DNA of 64,000 nt from assembly GCA_963170055.1 (NCBI GenBank), contig CAUJGJ010000242.1:6356859-6420858 (forward strand), read 5' to 3'. This document shows, one piece after another, positions 1 to 17,200 of the stretch (within the stretch, counting starts at the first letter, position 1; each line of letters begins with the position of its first letter). The stretch is from Halisarca cf. caerulea. Taxonomy: Eukaryota; Porifera; Demospongiae; Chondrillida; Halisarcidae. The translations under genes and the position numbers were made by a program. The notes under the pieces were generated by a model, which saw nothing but the letters and a program-made list of their open reading frames with translations, made no database searches and was not told the origin of the DNA.

Positions 1-406
1 TTAATCTGACCAGTTTTGGTGTCTATAGAGTGTCGGATGATAGAGCTTCCAGCATCCTACATAATGTTAAACTTTCTACACTTCCAAGAAAAAAGGGGGC
101 AGAGTAAATCATTACATGTATTAAAAGCCAAGGTAATTATCTTCACGAATTAGTAGTGGATAATTGAGAAAGACTCAGAACAGACTGGTTTTTGCAAGTG
201 CTTCCTTGGTAATCAGTTCAGTTTTCTTGCTTCTTCAATGTGGTATGTTGGAGGAATGCTGGCCCACGTATGTAATGCTATGCTGTTAGACCATTTCCTC
301 TTGAGAGAATTTCACACTATATGTATTTGCATCTACATTGTTTGACAAGCTTTATCTATTAACAACCCTTAGTATTATATTCTATGTGTACCTCTCTTTT
401 CAATAG
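1..406. other. 5' flank or intron of methyltransferase copy 1
   Basis: I find no exon resembling the LDGG-type first exon here, so it is probably intron between an off-window exon 1 and the exon at 407. Confidence 0.5.
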
Positions 407-4136
<3,730 letters not shown>

Positions 4137-4474
4137 TGACTCCTTGAATTTGTTTTTATACTCACGTTTGCATGGACATAATTTGTCTAGTAATAATATT
4201 ATGCTTACTTTTACAAAGCTACAGCTGCTTATTAATTGTTACTGTTGGTCGACATGTGTTTTATCAATAATAATATATTATAATTATATGAGTATCATTG
4301 CTGGATGATGATCATCAACTGGATGAAATAGTGTGTCGTTTTATTGAGCACTTGTATACTTAATGCATGTATGTCGTGTATATGTCAGACTTGCATCTTT
4401 CACAAGAACACATGCATGCAATAAATTGCCACACATTGTTGTCTAAAATTAAATGTAGTATATGATACAGAACG

Positions 4475-4510
<36 letters not shown>

Positions 4511-6014
4511 TGTATATATATAGCGGTATTACAGAGGATAATTTAATAAATTAAAAATGCAGGCGCCGTGGGATGCTAGTCTGGCGTGGCCAGACGAGTG
4601 TTATGTTGCGACATATGCATGCGGCATTGCTGGGAAAATGGCAACCAGGAACGTGCTACAGTCTGACGTTTGGAAAAAGCAGGGAATTGTCGTTCTTGAC
4701 AGCGCGCGGTCTTGGGACGGAATTAGACGACAAGGGATTCCCAATAAATGTAAGGGTTTCTTCTCACAATTATTATGTTCAATGACAAGCTCATTGCTAG
4801 GGCCCGACGAAGTAGATAGAGAATTAATCAAAATCTTTTAGCAATTATCGACATCATAGTAGTATACATAGTGTATGTACGGCTGAGTAGTTCGGGACAG
4901 CAAGGTAATTTGGAACAATGTTTTACAAATGCTACCTTTGAGCTGTCGAATTGTGTTTGCCACTCCGCGAGACTTTTACCGCTGTTGAAGTGCTACCTTA
5001 CAGAGACGACTCTCACTTGAAACAGTGAGCAGCTCGAAGTTGGGCTACTGTACCTTCATTCAATAGCTCTGAATTACCCCCCAAAACCCCCATTACCCTG
5101 TTGTATAGCCTGTGAAGTTGCAGTATGTTTAAGCTTACCTCTCTTTTCAACAGAGTAGTCCAGTATGGAGTGCCAGTGTCCTGCAGAGCAATCCCGAGGT
5201 GGTTAGAGACATTCACTTGGACTTCCTCAGAGCTGGAGCTGAAGTGACTGTCATCATCACGGTAACATTTTCAGTGTGATCCTATAAGTTTTTCTCACTT
5301 TATTCGTATAAAATGTGCTATATTTGAATAAATTTGGAGCTGGGGGAGGACAAATGAGGTTTGAAACTATTTCAGAGGAAGTATTAAAGAGATGAAATGT
5401 TATTGGGTATAGGGGGTGAAGGTGCAAATCCACCCATTACTGAGGAATTTATTTTTTATTTCACCTACAGTAAAGGTGCTTATAGACCACCTTTAAAGCA
5501 GACTAACAATAAAAGTGGATATTCTCTATGTAAAATGTAAAAACATATTACTGTAACAGTTAATATATAATTCTTTCATTCATAGATTTCTACCAATTTG
5601 AAATTTAAAAGTGATGATCTTAGACTAATGAACGATTCCTTTAGTATACAATTAAATGAAGTAGATGATATGCAGATGTGTGCTGGGATTGTGTGTGTTT
5701 TACCAATCTTAGTATAATTATATTATCTTGACATTTCCACTAGAATAATTCAATTCTACCTACCATAGGCCAGTGTTGAGATGTTCTGTAAGCATCTCAA
5801 TATGACAGAGGATGAGGCTAAAGAAGTGATAAAACTTTCAGTGAGAGTGGCTAGAGAAGCTTGTGACATTTACATGAAGGAGAATCCTGAGAGTCCACGT
5901 CCTCTGATTGCTGGATCCATTGGTCCTTACGGCTCTTGTAAAGTTGAATTTGTGAAGGATGGCAAAGCTTCAACATATAATACTGGGGTATATGTTGACT
6001 CAGTTCCCAAAGAG

Positions 6015-6262
<248 letters not shown>

Positions 6263-7009
6263 ACAGAAGGCACACTTTACATACTTTGTATACCTACAAT
6301 CTAACCCACAGACAATGAAGGAGTTCCACAGGCCGAGGATTGAGTGTTGAGTGAAAATGTCGACCTTTTGGTCATTGAGGCCATTCCTGTTCAGGTTTTT
6401 GATGATGCAGTGTTTTATTTCCCTAACATGTGTGCATGTACAATCTCCTAATGTTTGTACCTCTATAGACTCACTCATTTTAATTTTGAGTGCATACTAC
6501 ACATTCCGCACAGTTACATATTATGTACATATGTGATATACAATGTGTTGCCAACAGGTACTATTTTGACTCCTTTTCCACCCATGGCAGTCTACACTAC
6601 ATACATCTGTGTACATAAGTTGGCATAAATGTGTCTGACTCAATAGTTCAGTGCTTTTGCAGTAGGTTATGTGTAATATGTGTGCATTTGATGTGTCTTC
6701 ATAGTCTGCGACTGACGGGGAAGTGGTCGTATCACAAGTTCGCTTTCCTTCTTTCTTAGCTGGAAGCAGAAGTTATTGTTGATCTTTTGAAGGATTATCC
6801 TGAAGCAAAAGCATGGGTGTGCACGTGCTTCGACTGTAAGGTATGAATTCACCAACTACGTGTGTGTGGCTTTCCTTTCGGTTTGGAGTTGTTTCGCTGT
6901 AGTGTGTGGATTCAATCTGTGCACAGCACACACTTGCATATATGTATGTGCACACATGCAGGAACCATACACGCATGCACGTACACATGCATGCACATAT
7001 GCACACACA

Positions 7010-7018
7010 CACGCACGT

Positions 7019-7074
<56 letters not shown>

Positions 7075-7085
7075 ACGCACAAGCA
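7010..7085. repeat. CA microsatellite in intron of copy 2
   Basis: CA run with CG interruptions, at the homologous intron to 2695-2866. Confidence 0.85.
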
Positions 7086-7405
7086 CAAGCACATATGGCA
7101 TGTGCAATTTGGCAGTGTAAATGAAATGTAAAATAATAAATTTACATATATTAATTGGATGTGTGCCGTAAGAATGTACTATATCGCATAGGGTAACATT
7201 CGCTTATTAATTGTATGTATTAGAATGATATATACAGAAACCTGTCATGGTGAGGTGTTTGCTGATGCAATAGCTTCTGTGTCTAAAAGTGACCAAGTGA
7301 TAGGAGTTGGAGTCAACTGCACACCTCCAGAGTATATAGAGGTATTGAATACAGGTGTGGGTAGTTTTCTTCCTATGTGTTGTTACCAATGTACCTATTG
7401 TATCA

Positions 7406-7728
7406 GGCCTGTAGGCAGGTTTTTGTCCGGGGGGGGTGCTTTTCAAAGTAAGGTGGAAAGATGGACACAATTTAGATGATTATACAACCATGACAGTTTT
7501 AATGCAATTATACATTACATACACATTAAAATGCAGCACTTTGAGATTTCTACACAGGCATGCTGAATTGTTCAGTTATCTGTGATATAATTACTAGTTA
7601 AATGCCAGTGCAGGAATACTAAAGGTACCATTCCAGCAAAAGGGTGTGTGTGTGTGTGTGAAATGCACCCAAAGCACACACACACACTCCTCCCCCCCCC
7701 CCCCCCCCCCCCCAGCTACGGGCTTGTG
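7406..7728. mobile_element. Probable poly-G-ended MITE in an intron of copy 2
   Basis: AGGCCTGTAGGCAGG then a G run at the left, and a 22-C run then CAGCTACGGGCTTG at the right. TIRs are imperfect. Confidence 0.4.
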
Positions 7729-9615
7729 TATTCCATATGTCACTGCCTTGAATAGACAAGATACAGTGATAATACTGATGGTTTAACTGTTTATAGACTA
7801 AACCATAGATAACTAATAATTAAACCACTAACTGTTTAGTCTTACTTCTACTAGTGTATTGGTCCAGGTGTATTGCTCTTTGCTCTGCCAGTTTTATTCC
7901 CTCGAAACCTCGAAACAGGTATACTGAGCATGTTGTTGGTTCAGTTCATTTAGTGTATTTTACCAGGCTGCTGTTCCAGTAGCAGTGTAAACTCTGTATT
8001 CGATGTACATACTGTATGTGCTAATATACTCTTACATGTCTCATACAGATAACATGTAGATTTCTGTATCCTACATAGAAACAGTGTGAATATTACGTTA
8101 AATTTTAAATTTGTTCTTTTCCTAGAAATTACTACACTCAGCCAAAGATGTTTGCACCAACAAACCTCTCATATGCTATCCAAACTCTGGAGAGGTTTAC
8201 GTGAAGGAAAAGTGAGTACCAACTAATGCCTGTGATATAACCTCTCTCCTAGTCTGCTGTCATTAATGTTCACAATACGTGTGTGTGCATGTTTGGCAGA
8301 ATAATATTGTGCAGTATTTAAATTAATTTTGTAGAGTTGAATTGGGTAAGAAAACTAGAATAAGTACTGAATCAGATCATGTTGTCATTTTGTTGACTGT
8401 GCATACGTACTGGCACTCATGGTACTTGGAGGCTCTCTGTATGTTTTGTTGCTCGTTGCCAGACCCACTGTAGGTGTATGGAAGGGAAGTAGGCAGAACA
8501 CTCTTGATGTGTATGTTCCCAAGTGGGCATCAGCTGGGGCTAAGGTAATAGGTGAGTTTTCAGTGCTCTTTTCACTCTCACCAGTACTCTCTTGACGGTC
8601 TTCAATGATCATGAATCTCTTCTAGATTATGTAGTGTCTTCTAGTGTCTTACATGTACAATGTCTTGGCTGTCAATATTTTATACCATTGCATACTGTTA
8701 CTATAACATTAACAACCACTCAACTATTACCTATAGATTAATTGCAAGTGCTAAAGTTTTGGCCATGACCATCATTTTGTCCCATAGTCCTCCTACAATG
8801 GCATCCCCCTTTCAATATTCCTATAGATCCAACACTGCCTGCTATTACAGTATCCTAGTGTGCCTGGTTGCATTCAGGATGTAGCTGTTGTGTATGTGGA
8901 CCATGCAATGAACACTAGATGTCATCTCATTGGGCAATTTTCTTGGAATTCGCTAGTTCACAAACTTCACCAAACATTTAGACAACCTGCTGACAAGGTA
9001 GCAAGCTGCCCTAATATTTGGTGAAAATTTCATGAACTAGTGAATTCCGAGAAACTAAACAACATGAATACATACCGTGCTACTAAATATTATTATATGT
9101 AATGCATGCATACATAATATTATGTATCTTTGTATATGTGTGTACTATGCATGTGTACTACATGTATGTCATCATATATGCCTCTATGCTCTTGAGTATC
9201 AGTCCAATGTTAACTTGTGCTATAGACTATATGTGTTGAAACTTTTACATGGTTAAGCTTTTTGGAATTTAACAAATGATTCACAAATTTAAAGTTTATT
9301 TTGTGAAACCCTCACAAATGTCTTTAGATACATAAGGTGGAACCTCTCTATAAAGGACACCTCAGGACCTATACATTTGTTCACTGTATAGAGGTTTTCG
9401 CTATTACGAGGTTGTTTTATATGGAGGTCACTATCTTTGGGTCACAAAACAGCGTGTTGTACTACAGTTCGAGTTTTTACTCTTCAGGGGTTTGTTACTG
9501 AGAGGTTTCATAAATAATTCCGAAATCTCTTCACAAAACTTTAACCACATTAGAGTTTCAACTAAGTTTATGCATGGTGCGTATATGTACATGATATATA
9601 TATATATACTGTATA

Positions 9616-9646
<31 letters not shown>

Positions 9647-9664
9647 ATACACACATATATATAA

Positions 9665-11154
9665 CATAGGCGTAGGAAGATGTTTTGAATTGGGGGGGGG
9701 GGGGGGGAGCAATGAACATCACGTAACATGAATCCTTTCCGTGTGCATATAAACAGAATATGTTTTTGCATAACTAGCGTAAGTGGTGCACAATGCCGAC
9801 ATAACAGTAGGGTTTCTACAGTAGATTCATTATCTTCCGAGCTTGAGGATACATACAATATTGTTTCTTTCAACTTTGGAGGAATGTTCAGTTCAATTCA
9901 GTTAAATTCTCATTTAGACTGGAGATCATCTGATGCCACTAGCCCAATGGGTAACTATGTAGGATCCCAATGACAAAGAGAGTGAGATGCAATACAAAAC
10001 ATAAACAGTAAATAAACAGTAAAATATGCACATGCATAAGCTACTGGACCAAAACACTAAACCAAGCACACACATAAAGGAAAATACTGGGCCAGACACT
10101 AAGAACATGCATGCACAGGTGTAGAGGACAGTTCTATACTTTACACTACCTGTAGAATACACTAACTACTGCTACACTAATTGAAGACTTGCAGTCTACT
10201 TGTTTTGAAGAACTATAGCAGTGCTGCCAAGCATACGAATATATCCGTATTTTTACGGAATTGTGACCTCTAATACGCACTACGGAATTCATAGAGTAGT
10301 GTACGGATTCTGTGTATCCTATTGTTAGGTTCTGCTTTGTTGTGTATGCTTTGGTCTGCACCTTGATTAGTGCATAGATGATTGAACCATATAAGGCAGT
10401 CACAGCTGATTAATGGGTTGTCACTTGTGTGCAGGTGCACACACAGTTGCAGTCTCTCTGTATATACACGTGTAGACCTGCACACACAGTTGCAGTCTCT
10501 CTGTATATACACGTGTAGCTATAATGGAAGATAGTGAAAGTGAAGGAAGTTTTAGTGATGTTGAAATTGTCAGGGATTGTGTGGATGATAAGGAATCTGA
10601 TTGATGATAATATTAATTTAAAATAGAAATGTCAGATGACTTGGTCAATGCCATTTAATGTGCTAAATAGTGATTTTGAGTGCTGGTATAGTGTCTATAT
10701 GTGAGCTATATCAATTCCTACTGAAAATAACACAAAATTACTGAAATGTGGGCATACTGGTACTGAAACCATAGATACATGCTTGGCAGCACTGCTATAG
10801 GCAATGACCAGCAGACAAACAAATCTACCAGTCACTTCTTACAGGCAGGCAACGGCAAAACCGCGCTATACGAGATTGCGCAATAATTTGCAAATGGCGG
10901 CTTGCGATAGGTAGCGTTGTAAAGTCAATTTTATTGTTTAAAACTTCCTCTTTGTAGCAAATTTTACAATTAAACTTACTTTCTGTTGAAAGATGATATG
11001 TTTACACTTTTAAATGTGGGTTTTAGGTTACATAGCAGATTTCTTGACTATTTTAAAAATAAAGATGTACATCTCTGGGGGGGGCAATGCCCCCCCACCT
11101 GAGAGTCAGGGGGGCCAAGTGCCCCCCCTGCCCCCCCCGGTTCCTACACCTATG
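9665..11154. mobile_element. Poly-G-ended element in the last intron of methyltransferase copy 2
   Basis: Starts CATAGGCGTAGGAAG then a 16-G run, and ends in G/C-runs then TTCCTACACCTATG. TA repeats abut both sides (9595-9660, 11155-11208), so it split a TA tract. An inverted relative lies at 27650-29289. Confidence 0.65.
10217..10797. mobile_element. Nested 580-bp element with CAGTGCTGCCAAGCAT ends
   Basis: Inverted ends GCAGTGCTGCCAAGCAT (10218) and ATGCTTGGCAGCACTGC (10778), bordered by CTATAG on both sides. It contains a 48-bp tandem duplication (about 10432-10519) and a short acidic ORF starting MEDSESEGSFSD at 10523, perhaps a transposase relic. Confidence 0.6.
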
Positions 11155-11156
<2 letters not shown>

Positions 11157-11212
<56 letters not shown>

Positions 11213-11275
11213 TGAAACAGATAACACACATAGAACTAAAACAACACAATATGCCTACACCTAGAAAGTAACAGT

Positions 11276-11347
<72 letters not shown>

Positions 11348-11395
11348 TATATATATATATACATATACATATATAATTGTATAATATGCATATAT
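11157..11395. repeat. Two TA microsatellites
   Basis: TA runs at 11157-11208 and 11279-11362, separated by about 70 bp of unique sequence, next to the right end of the poly-G element. Confidence 0.85.
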
Positions 11396-11533
11396 TAAGC
11401 ACCTTTCACAAAACTTGAACTATTGATTACATTTTCAACTTTTATGGTATTAATATGTGTACCTTCAGGTGGATGCTGCCGCGTGAAACCCAGTGAGATT
11501 GAATTGATCAAGTCTGCAATTATGAAACTGTAA

Positions 11534-12067
11534 GATTCAGAAAGATTATTCTTTAGTTGTTATTTTCCTATGACAATATTCTGATTATCTTACAATTTTG
11601 TAAGTATTATAAGTACTAATTTAATTTATTGATATTGCTGTCAATTAACTTAGTTGGTAACTCTTTTCACTATTATACAATTATTATTACAATATATTAT
11701 GATTGTAGTATTGATTTAACTTTTCAATCGAGATTCATTATAATTAAGATCATGCAATGGAGTAAGCACATGCATCATGCATCCTAAAGTGCCCATCAGT
11801 ATACCGGTACCTGCATGATCAAGATCGGCTATATTGTAATATAATATATATATCAGATATTAATTATTATGATGTTATGTTGCTTATTAAGGATATAATA
11901 TTATTATGCCTTTGGTCAAATTCAAGATTATGTAAGTGAAGAATTAATCATGCTTGTAATTATTAACTGTCTTCAACACAATTAACTGCAAAATCTGAAG
12001 AGATAATATATTATGACAATTTATATAATTTACATCACGCAGGCTCATATATACGTATGTACATGTA

Positions 12068-12102
<35 letters not shown>

Positions 12103-13273
12103 CGCATATACAACTGATGATTAGTATATATATAGAGCATTTATAACATAGCACTTTGCATAATAATCATATCATAATTATAGGATGTTTTATGCAGCCC
12201 AATAGCCTTCGTTAATTTGCTATATATAAATGCTCTATATACTAATAATAGTTAAAAGTTTTTCATGTACAGCACTGTCATCATGCATAATACATGTACA
12301 GCTTGCATGCACAAATATAAGCATTATACCTAGCTATAGCATATATATTACGTATTATATTACCATCATCTATTATGTATCATAATAATATTATATACAA
12401 TCAATTTATGTATAATGATATTATTGCATTAAATTTATACATATTCCACAATACAATATGACAAACCATTAGGCTGAGCACTGTTATCTAGACTAAGTAT
12501 GTACAAAGTGTTTTCTTGCCACAATGGTATAAGCCCTGGGAGATGTCATTGGATCGAACATTGCTATAATCTTGGAGTCCTCAATTCCCTGCAAATGTTT
12601 GCGAGACTCAGAGATAATCAATGATCTGTATTATAAACATGCACACAAACACTAACTCTGACCGGTATAGCTATAGAGTGTGGGCTGTTTCAAATCAGCA
12701 CAATGCTATTATTTAGTTTCCTTTGATCCGTATCACTGTAATTCCTCAACTGTTATCAGAAATCGATCCAAATGTTACTACAATATCGATATCTGGTAGA
12801 TCCTGTTCCAATACCTCTACAGTACATAAAGCATACGTGCTGTACATAGTGTACTTGTGACTACAGTACATGTCTCGGACTTCAACATCTTTCTACATAT
12901 CACATAAGCATCTCTGTGGTGTCTTGTATTGTACTTGTAATCCTATTTGTATCCCACATGTATTCATTATTTTTTTAGTTTCCTGTACTTCCTTAAATCA
13001 CCATACTGCACCATGCTGCATACGCCCACGCAAACACGTGACTATCACATTCATGCATACTATTACCACACTGCACAGACAATTCATTATATTAGTCACT
13101 TGTGGCCACCCGCATTGTTCTTTTGTGTTGTACTGCATGATACCATACCACGTGGTTGTTGAATTCATTCTATCTTACGTTGATGATTGGTTGAAGCGAT
13201 ATTTTCTTGCTCCCGTCATATCTCTATACATTTCAAAACTAGGTGAAGGGACAGTCCCTATAACATAACAGTG
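11534..13273. other. AT-rich intergenic region
   Basis: Apart from the hairpin at 12121-12245 and short TA tracts near 12070, nothing recognisable. Open frames at 12870-13268 have no coding character that I can see. Confidence 0.5.
12121..12245. repeat. Small AT-rich hairpin element
   Basis: TAGTATATATATAGAGCATT and TAAATGCTCTATATACTA are inverted around about 85 bp. Confidence 0.5.
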
Positions 13274-13469
13274 CAGTAGTACCCCTTTGAAAGACCACCC
13301 TTAGGGACGTATATACATGTCAAAGATGGTCTTTCAAAATGGTGGTCGCTGGTGAGGGGGTACTTAATACGTATGTGATCAATTTATTAAACATTTGTAT
13401 GTAGCAAAGTTGGTCTTACAAGCAGGGTTGTCTTTCAGGAGGGGGAATCCCTTAAAAGGGGTAGTACTG
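13274..13469. mobile_element. Short MITE
   Basis: Ends CAGTAGTACCCCTTT and inverted CAGTACTACCCCTTT bound 196 bp, with GACCACC/GGTGGTC pairing inside. Confidence 0.65.
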
Positions 13470-14219
13470 TATACACAGACATGAAGGGTTGGCATGTAGC
13501 ACTCAGCATACAGATCACAAGTATGTACGTGTAATGCATGCACACATAAGATTCAACAACAAATCCAACACCACTCAACTAGCGCAGCTAGTGAACAGAG
13601 CAACGGTTTACCATACATACAGTAGGGTACGAGAAATAACATGTACAATGAAACCAGTTAGTTGTATGATTGACCAGATGGTATCACACTGCACCTTGCA
13701 TGGAAATCTGGTCAAGCACTGGTATATGGGATTTCACCTGTCGAGGTACCATAGACACTCTATACTACGTAGTAGAGAGTGTCTTTGGAAATACGTTTGC
13801 TAGCAGTGTTTCTCGCATGTGCGGTGCTACGCTTATATTTAACTGTAGTCTAGTCTAGATGACGTCAGATGTTTATATATATTTATAGAACGGGTATTTT
13901 ATTAAACTACTTATAAACATGTTCTTCAGTAAATCGTGAATTTCTGATTATTAAGGCTTTCAATGCATAATTTAGACTGATTTTATTTCATTTCATGGGG
14001 TTATGCACTGTAAACAATATCACTAAAATTACATTGAACAGTTTTTGTAAAATACAGTGATGTGTTTGAATATCACAATTACACCAACACAGGGGTAAAC
14101 GGTAACTTTGTAAAGCTATGAAACTGAAATTGTTTGTACAGTATTGCATGAGTATAACATGAGATAATTGTGCTATATGTTCATAAAAAAGATGTATATA
14201 GTCCTAACTGTCGGCATAG

Positions 14220-17200
14220 TTAATAATTGTCCATATGCACTTGCTCAAGAAGAGCACTGGCTTGAAGTTCTTGTAGATAATCAGTGTCTTCGTAGAGTGT
14301 GATGCTGTTTCTTCTGAGTCTTAATGCACTAGTTGTAACAGCACCTAAATGAGAGAATAGATTAATGAAAATAACCTTGTGCACAATCACAATTCCAAAT
14401 TTGGTCACATTCTATTTAGTTACTCCCATACACTTTGCATGCACATCTCGGAATAGTCCCAAATTTGGTCACATCTCACTAGCCCAAATTTGGTCACATC
14501 TCACTAGCCCAAATTTGGTTACATCTCACTAGCCCAAATTTGGTTACATCTCACTAGCCCCATTTTGGGGCACATCTCACTAACCCATGGCCAAATTTGG
14601 TCATATCTCACTACCCCATATTTGGTCATCCAATTTACTCATTGTAGTCACATTAAAATACTGCATGTATGTATGATGTTCTCTATATTTATACGTAAGT
14701 ACATATAATCAGTTCGCTGACAGGGCGAAAGGCAAAATGGTGCACGTGGCCACAAGGAGTTATAATATTATAATTTGCTTATGAAATAGTACAGCTTTCG
14801 GTAAAACCACGCAGGTATGTTATGTCCGATTTTATGGCAAAGTCAAAATGGCCGCCGCTAAGATGACCGTAATTGCACCCCTATTTCTTCGTAGATACTT
14901 TATAAAAAGTGTACAAAACGTCATACATAATATTTCTAACATTCCTACTTTGTAGCAATACCTCTTTTCTTGCTATATTCAATTTGGTAGTTGTACAATT
15001 GAGCGTTTGCCACAACGTCCGAAAACAGTTTCAGTGGAAAAGGCGGAGATCTAGATGGTGGCTTTTAAACTTTAAAGTGGGTTCAAAATAATCTTAAGAT
15101 TAATATCTAAATTTTCACCGCGTATACATTTGAAATTCTCTTCCTCGACTGTTATGTGCAGCATTTTGTGGTTTTCAAGCCAGACCAAGACAAGAAATAG
15201 TGAGACATAACTTGAATGGAACAAGCAATCAAAAGTATACGCGGTGAAAATTTAGCTTTACCTCTTAGAAATCACCCCTCAAATTCCTGCAGTTATGGAC
15301 CGCCATCTAGATCTCCGCCTTTTGCGAAGAAATTTGCCCCATGAAGAAGGCTCTTCTCAAGGCCAAAGTCACATGATGTCACGAGACGGAAGTTACAATA
15401 TAATTAACGCAAGGCCATTATTATCTTCGGTTTTTGAGGCAAATACTCTAGATCTAGTCAAGTTTTACTCAGCACGCTCCTTTTGTGAATATTCTCCCTC
15501 TGGAAGGTTGCTTGTAGCCTCGGCTTTTGCAGCTGAACAACAGACACAGAGAAAGGCAAGCAAAGGTTTTGTCTACTATCCACGATCTTCGTTCACTATT
15601 CTATCAAACCTTCAGCATACGTTCTTACATAGCCCCGTGGTTCTAAACGAAGGAGTTGAAAGATTGTAAACTTCTCTCAACGTCGGATTTACCCTTCCAA
15701 GATCTACAGTTCGCACGCAAACCGTTGCTCATTTCTTTGCAAGCCTTCCAAAGAAAGCTTTATAACCAAAAACTAACATTTAGAAGTTTGACAACGAAGC
15801 GTGCTGTGTAAAGTTGGGTTGGGTCGAGTGTTTTTACTTGCTAGCCGCGTAGCTTCCTAAGCTGATTCACGTTGCTGGCACATGACCAACCCACGCAATT
15901 CTGAGTAAATGAAATTCAAACCGTGAAACCCGCAAAGCGCCCGTGTTATGGCTAGATTCTGCCATAACATACCTGCGCAACCTCATTTCATTATAGAGGG
16001 TGCATGGGAGGATCTGGATTTTAAAGCACTTTTCCGCACAAAAGAATTGTAGCTCAAGCATGTACTAAGTGATTGCCAATGGTGTCAGTGTCCATTCGAT
16101 GTGTATCACTCATATTCATGAGTATAGCATACGAATAATTTCGCTACTCTCCACAATTGTTTGCAGCAGTGCTATACGTACATGCAACCGCCTGCCATGT
16201 GCATTATTATATAATATGTACTTTACGCATGCACTTATATAGTATTGTATATGTATTAACTTAATACATACCTGGCTCATCAACATCCGTCAAGACTATC
16301 ACCATTTGCCCTTCATGTGAAAATGCCTCGATAAGTTTCTCCCATACATTAGTGCCTGTCACCAAAAAGTAGTTGCTGACACTGCCATTTGTATGCAGTG
16401 ACAGGTTCTCTTCAGCTGTTTCTTGGCACCATTGACCAACTGCTATGCATGTCACTGCACTAAACATAGTCTGTGCTTCATGTGCCCCTGTGTATGTTGA
16501 AAAATACATTATAACCACGACAATGTGTATTCTAGGCTTCCATGTTGCAATACTGCACTCACCAGCCTTAGTGTCTTCTCTGCACATGTAGGCCATTCTG
16601 CAGCCATCAAGATGCTCATCCAAGACAGAATACACTGTAGCAACCTCAACTGGAGAAAAGTCTGGGCATAATGCAATCAAGCTGTACGAATAAATGGCTG
16701 CTGTTGTGCCATTTAGTGCTTTAGCTGCAAGCATCATAGTTCTGCAGCTTTTCCTCTGTTATACCCTGTAATAGGATAAAATGCAAATGATAATTATGAT
16801 GCTTTCAACATGTGTGGAGGGCGGAAGTTGGCCATGGCTAAACACCTAGGTGCCATTAAATAGGTAGCCTGCATGCTTGTTTCTTTTTGGCGGTTATGAA
16901 TTTGGAATGCCCACTCCCGATGCAGCTGGTATGCCATGATAGGAGAAGGTTTGAGCCTATCAGTTTTTATTAATCAAAGACTTGTAAATGAATCGAATCG
17001 GACAGTATTTCAGGTAAGTCAGAAACTGAGAGTGATAGGCTTAAGTTTATTTGAATCAGTGATCACGAATGATTTTGCCTTTCCAAGCTTATGTTTATAT
17101 GTACTTAGCAGTACGTAGTTAGGAACGCCTATGACTCATTCATGAGCTACGGCTTGAGTACAGACTGTCCAACCATCCCAATTTAGGTGGGATTGACCCG

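Noticed and set aside
79..86. PCNA-binding box in the ORF at 24364 as evidence for function (residue numbers, bases about 24598-24621)
   Set aside because: An eight-residue match in a basic, low-complexity region is too weak to base a function on. Kept only as a remark.
4557..4841. 94-codon ORF treated as an independent gene
   Set aside because: Its middle encodes the first exon of methyltransferase copy 2 up to the frame break, and the rest is flank and intron.
14395..14632. Possible CRISPR-like array
   Set aside because: The 25-bp units abut with no unique spacers and lie in a eukaryotic intron, so this is a minisatellite.
15295..15669. 124-codon ORF
   Set aside because: It lies inside a foldback element, the inverted copy at 39228-40402 does not preserve it, and no domain is visible.
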